Shown piece by piece: positions 45,729-61,305 of a stretch of 64,000 nt of DNA. The translations under genes were made by a program, and so were the position numbers. Source of the stretch: Diphasiastrum complanatum. Lineage: Eukaryota; Streptophyta; Lycopodiopsida; Lycopodiales; Lycopodiaceae. The notes beneath the pieces were generated by a model. It was not told the origin of the DNA. It did not search any database and saw nothing but the letters and a program-made list of their open reading frames with translations. The stretch covers positions 45,495,446 through 45,559,445 of the forward strand of contig CM055095.1 of NCBI GenBank assembly GCA_029204225.1. The letters are read 5' to 3'. Position 1 is the stretch's first letter, and each line of letters begins with the position of its first letter.

Positions 45729-46357
45729 CTATTCCTCACTCAAAAAATCTGGTAGAGGATATGGCTCTAATCTACCAACTAAACCATTTTTATTAGGAAA
45801 ATAGGTGTGATCATAAAAGAAAACTCCTGACTCTAAAAGTGATTTGGGAGAACGACCTTTATATTGTAAAATACTGATATCCGAATGTATGACATTGATT
45901 ATTCCTGCAATCGATTGAACTGTTTCCCATTCAACGAAATTTGATGGATACAAATCTGCAAAACCAACAAAAATATCACAAGAAAAATATAATTTAATGA
46001 AAATTCTAACTCTAAATAAATTGAATCTAAAAACTTACAATTGCATTTTCTTCTATCATTTGGATTCAAATCATGAGTGTTGAGCTCATTGTGAAGATAA
46101 GCATGCTGAACTAAAACTTCCGTGATAGATTGACCGATAGGTGATACTTTGAAATCCATTATTCTGCCTTTCCAAGAGCTTCTATATATGTTATCCGATC
46201 TTTTTCTTTTCCAAAATGATCCTTTTGCAGAGGGATGCATCAAGATCCATTGATATTTTCGATATATTCTTGGTATCCATTGATCTTCTGCATTTTTTTC
46301 ATTGCAAATATTGATTGCATCAATGGTTCCTCTTGGTCTCTGATTATGTGTAGCCAT
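45729..46357 (-). CDS. Unrecognised two-exon gene
   Basis: ATG at 46357 opens MATHNQRPRGTIDAIN; exon 1 runs to 46039 and ends in a GTAAGT donor. The intron (46038-45956) ends in TTTTGCAG, and exon 2 runs from 45955 to a stop at 45729-45731. The join is in frame, giving about 181 residues. Visible features are an aromatic/basic stretch (WIPRIYRKYQWILMHPS), AKGSFWKRKRSDNIYRSSW and SPIGQSITEVLVQHAYLHNE. There is no signal peptide or membrane segment. I do not recognise it. The good splice signals and protein-like composition suggest a real gene or a transposon accessory gene. Confidence 0.45.
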
Positions 46358-46390
46358 TAGTCGAAAATACATGTACGCAAGCTGAGAATG

Positions 46391-46488
46391 GAGAGAATGA
46401 AGAGATTGAGAGGTATACCTAAGAATGACAATCCAAAATAAGAGAAAAAATGAAGAGAATGAGAGGTATACCTATGAATGACAAGAAG
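46391..46488 (+). repeat. Short tandem duplication
   Basis: GAGAATGAAGAGATTGAGAG GTATACCTAAGAATGACAA-type sequence at about 46391-46428 is repeated with few changes at about 46452-46488. Confidence 0.7.
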
Positions 46489-46829
46489 TTCCTAAACTAC
46501 AAGGATTAGTTAACTACAGTGTACGACTATTCACGTCAAATCAACCTCGAGTGTACAAAGATGGGCATCATAAGAGTATTCGGACAGTAACTGTGGTCCA
46601 ATCACATTTGTTTGTTCTGCCCAACGGGATATTTGAAAATCACAAAAATTTGGCAAGGAAAGTTAAATACAATTTTCGTCCGTCAACCACTGTTACAGTT
46701 CGTCACAGATGGACACCATTCATTGGGACACATAAGCGTTGAAAGCGTGCGAAGTCAAAAACAACATCTTGACAAAGGGCCCATTTTGAGTTCTAATATC
46801 CCCTAATGTACGTTCATTCACCCACAGAT

Positions 46830-49385
<2,556 letters not shown>

Positions 49386-49619
49386 AAGATGAAGTGGAGG
49401 CCAAATCTCCACCTTTGTTTTCCTTGCTAGTCTTCTTCTCGGAAAAGGCAAAGGAAAAGTTTGAGGAGGCATTGATTGTGGTAAAAGAGATTGGTGAGCC
49501 ATTTGTTGTAACTAAAAGTACCATTGAAGCTTCTTTGCAAGATTCAACACCCATATATGAAGCTACCATTGTTGTGAGTAACGTTTCTATCAAGGTTCCT
49601 TGTCTTTTTCCTTGATTTT

Positions 49620-50115
49620 GGTGAATATAAGTTTCTCCGTCACTATGAAACTCTATGTTGCCAAAACAGTGAAGCAAAAAGTCTTTCCTACAATATTTGG
49701 TCACCAAGGCTCCTTGCAAATCTTCAATGGATGAGAGTTGGCCAAAGATGACATCACCATGAGATTGCATAAGGTTAGCATACGTTCTAAATCATCATAA
49801 CAATTTAGACTAACTCACTATCCTTCATCCAATCTAATGCAAAACAACTCTCAATAAGTCCTTAAGTCTTAATACAAATGATTGAGCAATCTATCTTTTC
49901 TTTTGAGTTAAAGACTTTGGCTTCTCAAAGTGAATAATTTAGTTGTATTATCTAACTCAAAGATGGCTTGCAAGGTTTTCCAAGCCTTTTGGGCCAAGGT
50001 ACAAGCATCCAACTTCTTAAGCAATTCATTGGAGATGATCATCTTCAAACAAGGTGAAGCAATTTTGGACCTCTTGTCATCCTTGCATAACTTTTGAGGA
50101 TTAAGAGGTCCCTCA
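49620..50115 (-). pseudogene. copia gag relic (UBN2-like)
   Basis: On the minus strand 50115-49900 reads LKMIISNELLKKLDACTLAQ and KAWKTLQAIFELDNTTKLFT, the gag domain common in plant copia elements, with stops. A second piece at about 49790-49690 (YANLMQSHGDVIFGQLSSIE) continues the same domain in another frame. No other part of the element is visible. Confidence 0.65.
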
Positions 50116-51766
50116 TCGTTATATATAAATTAGATCCTATACTACAAGAATTGACTCCATTTTCACATTCCATAAAGAATAACAAAATAAAGTTAACACC
50201 TCAATAGATTATGACAAAAAGCTAGTAACAGAAGACATTTTTTTTTGAAAGCACAAAAAGTAAGATGGATCGATAATTAGTCCTAGTATTCCAAAAAATA
50301 GGAACCTTAATTGAATGTCCTCTATCAATTTAGCAAGATAATTGGAGATACTCATTCGATCGACTACGACAAAAAGTCACCTTGCTTAAAACTTAAAAAG
50401 ATTTGATGGCAAAATAACCTATCTAGATCGAATAGTTTATCGAAATGTTTGAAGTAGGAAAAATTGAATCTAATAGCTTTGAACACTCACAAATGCGTAC
50501 ATACTCCAATGGAGTTGGATTAGATCAATCAATATGATTAAAAACAAACTATCCATCAATTTTTCACAAAAGAAGCAAAAAAACATGCTAGCATGGCAGT
50601 TTTAGCAATCTCAATGCAGCAAATAAAACACTTCTAAAAAAAATCCTAAATACTCTATTTTTTAGTAACTAGAGGTGCTACTGTGTAACAATTATTCAAG
50701 AAATAATAAATCATGATTTGATTATATCAAAAATCACTCTCTTCAACATAAGGCTCCAAGCCTCAACCTTTTGTTTTGAGATCTCAATAATGCAAATGAA
50801 GAGAGAAGAGAACCAGGAATCAATCCTTAAGGGAGAATCTTTAAGTTGGATTTGAGAGGAGATGAGAAAATATGCCAATCCCAGCTTGGTGGTCAATTTT
50901 GGGATCCATTGGATCTTGGCACTTAGTGAGACACTTAGTGTACAAAACTTTCACATTGGGTCCCTTTCTAACTCCTAGTTCACTGATAAGCTTCAGAGGC
51001 TTTGCTTGCCAAATGTAGAATTTGTATCTTAGAAGAGTAAGGTGGTACCGGATGGGAGCAACGACAAACACTTTGACTTGATGCTTTCAACCACTTGACT
51101 CCACCAAACCAACCAGCATAGCACAAACACCAATATGTCAATCAACATTGGCTTCATGAGACGGGTGTCTTTAGAGAATAACTCGACTTAGACATATGTC
51201 TCAAGCAATGGAAGCCCACCATCGATCCTTCATCGAATTGGAATTAAGAATAAGCCAACAAACACCCAAACAAGCTAACCAACTTCACAAATTCAAAAAC
51301 TTTGGCCTTGAAACTTGTAACTCAATTTACTAAAGCCTTTGAAGGTCATCATTGGGAGTCGCTTAACACGCATTTATACTCACCTGTGTTGTCCCAAATT
51401 TTCTAGTGATGAACTAAACCATCCAATTTCAACACTGATGTAATTCAGAAAAAATGTGGAATGTCAATGAGGGGTTTTTCACCTTTCTCTTAAGATGTTT
51501 GTAAAATATTGTTATAGTTGATAAAAAGACCTCAAATGAAAACAATGTGCATGATGCACTAGGGTACACATTACACATAAAAATATGCACCAGAGTACAC
51601 ATTAATGCTTCATTTGGCAGGATCGAGTCTGGTGGATCCCGCAGCTTCAGAAGGCAATTGATTTAAGAAATGAAATGATATTTTTGTAACATTGGAAGTC
51701 TAGAATGATAGCATCCAAACTGTGCTTAATGATCAATAAATTGCAACCAGGATCGGGATTGCTCAC
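50116..51766. other. Gene-free stretch
   Basis: AT-rich sequence; I see no gene. The right end is presumably the 3' untranslated region of the reductase gene on the minus strand. Confidence 0.5.
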
Positions 51767-55131
<3,365 letters not shown>

Positions 55132-55244
55132 CTAGTTTGTGTGACATCACATAGGTTCACATATGTACACTTCCAGAATCTTTTATATACACTTGAAATA
55201 TATGTTGCAGCCTTACATACCTGAGGGTTTATTATAAACATCGA

Positions 55245-55416
55245 TGACAGTATTATACTATGTTCCCATATGTCTCATCTCATTATTTCAGTTCATAGTA
55301 TTAGATATGTTCTTTCTTTCATACTGGTTTGGAGACGTTTCATACGCTCCCACTGTTACCACATACTTGACATGTACATTTCCTAGTCTTATATGCCTAG
55401 AAAAGATAGTAATAAA

Positions 55417-55468
<52 letters not shown>
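55245..55468 (+). mobile_element. LINE 3' end with TC tail, copy A
   Basis: TTCAGTTCATAGTATTAGAT through CTTATATGCC and AGTAATAAAGCGC leads into a TC array (55420-55468). It is homologous to 55610-55845 and carries no coding sequence. Confidence 0.75.
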
Positions 55469-55470
<2 letters not shown>

Positions 55471-55599
55471 GAGGAGACCTCATCCTCCTAGACAAAGTCA
55501 GCGACCACTAGCAGTCCTTCATGCTGCTGCCCGCAATACATCCTTTTATAGCATCAGCAGGACAAGATTGGATGATAGTGTCAAACCTTATTCATGACA

Positions 55600-55782
55600 T
55601 TTAGCAGTATACATGCTCCCACATATTCCAGATATCATCACATCTATTTCAGTTCACAGCATTTAGATTTGTTATTTCTGTTATTGTTTTGGAGACATTT
55701 CATACGCTCCCATGGTTACCACATACTTGACATGTACATTTACTAGTCTTATATGCCTTTTGGCATGGAAAAGACATTAATA

Positions 55783-55845
<63 letters not shown>
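55600..55845 (+). mobile_element. LINE 3' end with TC tail, copy B
   Basis: About 88-90% similar to copy A by eye, in the same orientation about 360 bp downstream. It ends TATGCCTTTTGGCATGG, then AAAAGACATTAATAAAGC, then a TC array (55786-55845). ATGCC-TTTT-GGCAT is a small hairpin just before the terminus. Confidence 0.75.
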
Positions 55846-55847
<2 letters not shown>

Positions 55848-55893
55848 GGGCACATATACAAACACAAAAAAAAAAAAAAAAACAGAAGGTTTG

Positions 55894-56251
55894 TGTTACG
55901 AGCTCGTAACCAGTGCCAAACCCTAGAGAACACAGATAGGTCAGATACCACAGTCAGGGTCGTGTCCAGTGTACATGACCAACAGGGCAAGACAGTGTGA
56001 GTAGTGTGCCCCAGCACGGTCCATAGCTATGGCGGGCCTAACACAGCCTAGGGACCCTGTCAGCAGGATAGGGCCCCCAGTTGGGTCCCGACGTGCAGTC
56101 GGCCACGTCAGTGCCACATGGCCGACACTTGGCAGTTGCATGCTACCAGTCCTCACACTGGGCTAGGAGGGGCTTACTCTATATCAGGGAGTAGGCAAGG
56201 TTGGGTGGATCAGTTAGTGTTTGCCCTACTGTGGTGTTAGGATCTATTACA
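55894..56251 (+). repeat. 5' LTR of plus-strand gypsy element
   Basis: 358 bp from TGTTACGAGC to ATCTATTACA, the same length as the reversed copy at 60932-61289, with which it is about 98% identical by eye. Its start contains the 16 bp palindrome GTTACGAGCTCGTAAC (55895-55910). Confidence 0.92.
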
Positions 56252-56252
56252 C

Positions 56253-56265
56253 TGGTATCAGAGCC
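56253..56265 (+). promoter_or_regulatory. Primer binding site of gypsy element
   Basis: TGGTATCAGAGCC, the tRNA-Met type site, one base after the LTR. The leader from here to 57038 has no ORF of note. Confidence 0.9.
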
Positions 56266-57038
56266 ATCTCCATCCTAGGGAGTTTAGGACAGCAGTAGAG
56301 AAAGCTATCAGAAGATAGGAAGTGTTTCTCAGATTCTCAGAGAGGAATAGAGGAGGAGGATCGCTGTAGGAGCAGCCTTCAAACTTCTGATTTCCACTGA
56401 GAAATCACAGTAGCAAGGAGTTAGATTCCAAGTGTAGGTAACTCGCTGAAAAAACAGCTGTTTCTCACTGAGTTCAGAGGATTCTCTATAGTTTTCCCAG
56501 CGAAATTAGAGTAGGAAGAAGCCAGCACCTCCATCGCTGTACAGTCAGAGACCTACATCCGATTTCCAGGGAAAAAGTCACTGGTTCTCAGCGAGTTGGA
56601 AGCCAAAAAAGAGGAGCAGGGCCAGCACTGCCAGTGCTTCTGAAAATCTGGTTTTTCAACAAGTTTTTGGGCCCCAACGTCAGAGATTTGGAGCAAGAGG
56701 ATTCCTACCAGATCAGCGAGTAGGAGACTTCTGAAATTTCAGAACTCAGAAGGGTTTTTGGACTTCAGATTTGCCTTTTTGTGGACAAGTTGGATTGCAA
56801 TCAGACCAGCGAGCTACTATCCTCAAAAAACCGGGAAATTTAGTACCGTTTTGAAGCCTCAAACTGGCATTTTTCGGAACAGCAGGTCTGAAATCTTGAG
56901 GAAAAGAGCTGAAAGGGTTCCTCTTCATTCCTTCTTTGGAAGTACAGTCCTCAGAAACAGCTAAGTCATCTTTCCTTTCCCTTGTACAGTTGTAAATTAG
57001 TCTTTTAGACTTAAGGTAGCTCTCTTTCAGTTTCGAAG

Positions 57039-59585
57039 ATGACCACTCCTCAGGGACCTGATCAACCCCAGGAGAGAGGCTTCGACGAACTTGAAACAGA
57101 AGCCTTGGCTTACAGAAAAGGGAAGGAACCTATGGAAGTAGAAGAACAGGAACAGTTCGCCGAAGAACTCGACGAACTGGTTACCAAGGAGCAGTTCCTC
57201 CAATTGGTAACAGAGGTGGATGAACTGAAACTGGCATTAGCCAATTTCAAGTCCAGTGTGGACGACTCGTTCGCTGAACTCAAAAACTTGATTTTGAGTT
57301 CCGCGAAAGGAAGCCTTCCCTCCACTTCTCAGTTATCCCCTTCTCCACTTCCATCACTTTCGGGTGAGACTTTACGGTCTCACCCCAGTGTTTTTAAAGA
57401 TTTAAAGCCTCCTACTTTTAATGGGGAAGAGAAGGATAGAAATGCAGATATTCTACAAACCTTCCTCAGCAAATGGAAGAACATTCATGCTCTTAAACAG
57501 ACCCCTGACCATTTGCAAGCAATTGAGGCCAGTCTTTCTTTAGGGCCTATGGCCTATAAGTGGTGGTTAAATCTCCAGGAGACTGGGCAGACTCCCCGGT
57601 CATGGAAAGCTTTTGAAGAAGCTTTCCTAAGAGAATTTCTACCAGAGAATGAACTTGATAGAGCCTGGGAAGCCTGGGAAAGAACAGTAATGGACAAGTC
57701 CCTCATCCAATATATCTCGCAGTATCGAGAGGCAATTTTAAAGATTAAAAATATGGATGACTATCAAAAAATCAGAGGATTTGTCCGTGGCCTCAAAGAT
57801 GAATATAAAGTAGAGGTCCAGAGAAACTCGCCTACTACCCTTGAGCAAGCTCTCAGATATGCTCAAATCTATGATGATTCAGTGGGTAGGAAGAGAGCGA
57901 GACAGCAACCACTTTCTGAGCAGCTTCCTCAGAAAGACTTTCAATTTAAAAAGAAATTTTTAAAAAGAAAGAAAGAAGATAAATTTAAAGGTGAAGCTCC
58001 TCAGAAACGCCCTTCACTCATACAGCCCTTAAAACCAGATGATTTTGAGAAAGCCAAACAAGAACGTTTGTGCTTTGTGTGTATGGGCAAGGGACACACA
58101 GTCAGACAGTGTCCCAAGGGGCCTTTCACTAAAAAAGATAAGAAAGATAAAAAACAAGTTCATCTTGTTCAGACTGTATGTTTCCCCAGTGACTCGGCAG
58201 CTTCCGAGATCAAAGTGTATCATGAAGATCATGAACACTGTTGCCAGCTGACCTCTGCAATGCTAGCGAGACCCTTCAGCTTTGGGCCGCATGACCTAGT
58301 ACGTATGCATGGGAAAGTTGGTAACCAGTCAGTAAGAGTCATGGTTGATGATGGGGCAACCCATAATTTCATCAACCACACCCTGGTTAAAAAGCTTAAA
58401 CTACCAGAAGTACCTAGTCAGCATAGGTACATAGTTTCATTAGCTAAGGGTGAAGATAAAAAAATATGGGAAACTATGGTAAGTAAGTTAAATCTTGGTA
58501 TTCAGGGGTACCAAGATCAAATAAACTTTCAGATAATGCACCTGGATCGAACAGACATTGTTCTCGGGAGAGATTGGCTCTACAGTTTAGGACCTTCCCT
58601 CCACAGAAACTATCAGGAGAACACCCTCAGCTTTCAGTATAAAGGCCGAGAGATCCAGTTGCATGGGGAGCATGATGTTCCCAACAGCCCTATGGTCTGC
58701 AGTTCAGAGCTCTGTCAGCTAATCGGAGACGAAGACCATCAGGTATTCTTATGTGACTTTCAATTTATTCCTGAAGTTTCTATTTCCAGTTCTATTCAGC
58801 AGAAAATTAGTAAATTAGAAACTTTATTGTCTAAATTTAAAGATGTTTTTCCTGAAGATTTGCCACATGGTTTACCACCTAGTAGAGAGGTAGATCATGT
58901 AATAAACCTAGTACCAGGTACAGCACCTGTTTCTAAACCTCCGTATCGGGTCAGCCGAACAGAGGATGAAGAAATAACTAGGCAGCTAACAGACTATCTT
59001 GGGAAAGGCCAAATTCAGACCAGTAGTTCACCATGGGCCTCACCAGTCCTATTGGTGAAAAAGAAGGAGGGGTCTATGCGTCTTTGCGTAGATTACAGAG
59101 CCCTCAATAAAGTCACAATTAAGAATAAATACCCTATGCCTCGGGCAGACGAGTTGTTTGATCAACTCGACTGGGCTAAGTTTTTCAGTAAAATAGACCT
59201 CAGATCGGGATATCATCAAGTCCGTATAAAATCGGAAGATGTCTCGAAAACAGCTTTTAGGACTCGTCACGGTCATTATGAGTTTAAGGTGATGCCATTT
59301 GGGCTCACAAATGCTCCAGCTACCTTTATGACCTTGATGAACAGTGTCCTCAGACCATACTTGGGTAAATTTGTAGTCGTATTTTTAGATGACATCCTCG
59401 TTTACAGCAAAACCAGGAAGGAGCATCTAAAACACCTCAGAAAGGTGTTTCGACTGCTCAGAAAGCATAAGCTTTATGCTAAACAATCCAAGTGTGAATT
59501 CTTCGTTGAAGAAGTAGCATATTTGGGTCACATTATCTCTTCAGACGGGACCCAAATAAGGTTAAAGCCATACTCAGTTGGCTGA
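57039..59585 (+). pseudogene. gypsy gag-protease-reverse transcriptase (ends at a frameshift)
   Basis: A single frame of 848 codons starts at ATG 57039 ([15 protein letters not shown]). The gag part has an acidic coiled-coil-like N-terminus, a capsid-type region ([20 protein letters not shown]) and the zinc knuckle [14 protein letters not shown] near residue 345. The protease motif is [12 protein letters not shown], with Asp-Asp-Gly in place of the usual Asp-Ser/Thr-Gly. Reverse transcriptase shows [26 protein letters not shown] and the [10 protein letters not shown] active site. The frame ends abnormally just after [11 protein letters not shown], because 10 bp present in the minus-strand copy are missing near 59546-59551. 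A Trp replaces Gly in QLDWAKFF. Confidence 0.93.
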
Positions 59586-60931
59586 GACCTCAGAATATTT
59601 TGGAACTTCAAATCTTTCTTGGTCTGGCGGGATATTACAGACGATTTGTCAAGGAATATGCTCAGATAGCAGTCCCTATGACAAATCTCCTTAAAGGGAA
59701 GGGAAAGGAGTTCATTTGGGAGTCCGCACAACAGGAGAGCTTTGATGCTCTCAAAACAGCCTTAGCTACAGCACCAGTTTTAAAGGTCGTCGACCCCAAT
59801 CAGCCATTTGTGGTCGAAACAGATGCTAGCGACTTTGCAGTAGGTGCTGTGCTAACTCAGGGTGGACGACCAGTTGCCTTCGAGAGTAAAAAACTCGAGC
59901 CAGCACAGACTAGGTATAGTGCCTATGAAAAGGAACTCTTTTCTATAGTCCATGCCCTTAAGACTTGGAGGCATTATTTGTATGGTGCCAACTTTGAGGT
60001 CCTGACAGACCATGAGAGTCTCAGATACCTTTGCAATCAACCTGAGCTTAGAGGTCGGAAAGCTCGTTGGGCAGAGTTGATGCAAGAGTTTGACATATCT
60101 ATCAGATATAGGCGTGGAAAATTCAATACAGTAGCAGATGCCCTTAGCAGAATGCCTATGATAAACGAGCTGAGTTTTACTCAGATTCGTAATGAGTTAC
60201 TCGAGTCCTTGAGAGGGAAATGTCAGCATGATGCATTCTTCTCTATTATCTGGAACTCAGTCCAGAACAGACAGTTACAGACTCCAGAACCAGTTCCCGG
60301 GGCTGGTGCCAGTTCATCCAAGAATACGGCAGCTTCCGTTGAGGATGATAATGAGTCCGAGTATACGTCGTCAGATGACGTTGAGGATTCTGAGCCTGTA
60401 TTACCCAAGCAAACCCCAGTGGTTGAGGGTCAGTTGACTCAAGGATTCAAATGGAAACAGTATTCCATTCAGGATGAGTACTTGCTCTATAGAGATAGAG
60501 TATGTGTCCCCAATTCAGAGGATTATAGGCAGCAGGTCCTATATGAATGTCATGACAATCCTAGCGCGGGACACCCAGGCATACAGAAGACCTATGAGCT
60601 TCCTCGTAGGCAATTTTTCTGGCCCAGTATGAAAAAGGACGTCCACCAGTATGTAACCAGTTGCCAGAAATGTCAAATAAATAAAGCAGAGCGTTTAAAG
60701 GCAGGAGGGTTGTTGCATCCCTTAGAAATACCAGCTGGTAAATGGGAGAGTATCTCCATGGATTTTATAGTAGGCCTGCCTAAAACCCAAAAGGGTAATG
60801 ACGCTATATGGGTCACAGTTGACCGTCTGACCAAAATGGCTCATTTTATTCCGACCAAAACAACCGTTAGAGCTCCAGAGTTAGCGAGGTTGTTTGTAGA
60901 CGGGCTATTTAAATTGTACGGTCTACCTTCC
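59586..60931 (+). pseudogene. gypsy RNase H and integrase, cut by an inserted element
   Basis: The pol frame resumes after the 10 bp deletion and is open to 60931. It contains the connection region ([20 protein letters not shown]), RNase H ([49 protein letters not shown]) and the integrase zinc region ([20 protein letters not shown]...CQKCQINK). The start of the integrase core follows ([19 protein letters not shown]). It is cut within LFKLYGLPS by the reversed LTR at 60932. The second and third integrase acidic residues and the chromodomain are not present on this side. Confidence 0.92.
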
Positions 60932-61289
60932 TGTAATAGATCCTAACACCACAGTAGGGCAAACACTAATTGATCCACCCAACCTTGCCTACTCCCTGAT
61001 ATAGAGTAAGCCCCTCCTAGCCCAGTGTGAGGACTGGTAGCATGCTACTGCCAAGTGTCGGCCACGTGGCACTGACGTGGCCGACTGCACGTCGGGACCC
61101 AACTGGGGGCCCTATCCTGCTGACAGGGTCCCTAGGCTGTGTTAGGCCCGCCATGGCTATGGACCGTGCTGGGGCACACTACTCACACTGTCTTGCCCTG
61201 TTGGTCATGTACGCTGGACACGACCCTGACTGTGGTATCTGACCTATCTGTGTTCTCTAGGGTTCGGCACTGGTTACGAGCTCGTAACA
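60932..61289 (-). repeat. 3' LTR of minus-strand gypsy element
   Basis: A 358 bp reverse copy of 55894-56251. It sits between the cut integrase of the plus element and the pol end of the minus element. Bases 60927-60931 (CTTCC) would be one half of the target duplication. Confidence 0.92.
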
Positions 61290-61305
61290 CTCCCTCCCCC
61301 TTAAG
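61290..61305 (-). promoter_or_regulatory. Polypurine tract of minus-strand gypsy element
   Basis: The complement reads CTTAAGGGGGAGGGAG, directly before the LTR. It overlaps the pol stop codon. Confidence 0.85.

Larger units (their letters stand above)
55894..60931 (+). mobile_element. Ty3/gypsy chromovirus, plus strand, interrupted in integrase
   Basis: The left LTR (55894-56251), primer site, leader and gag-pol are present up to the integrase core. There the sequence stops at 60931 and a reversed LTR of the same family begins. The missing 3' part probably lies beyond the right edge of the window, on the far side of the inserted element. A 10 bp deletion in the reverse transcriptase breaks the frame. 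Confidence 0.93.
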
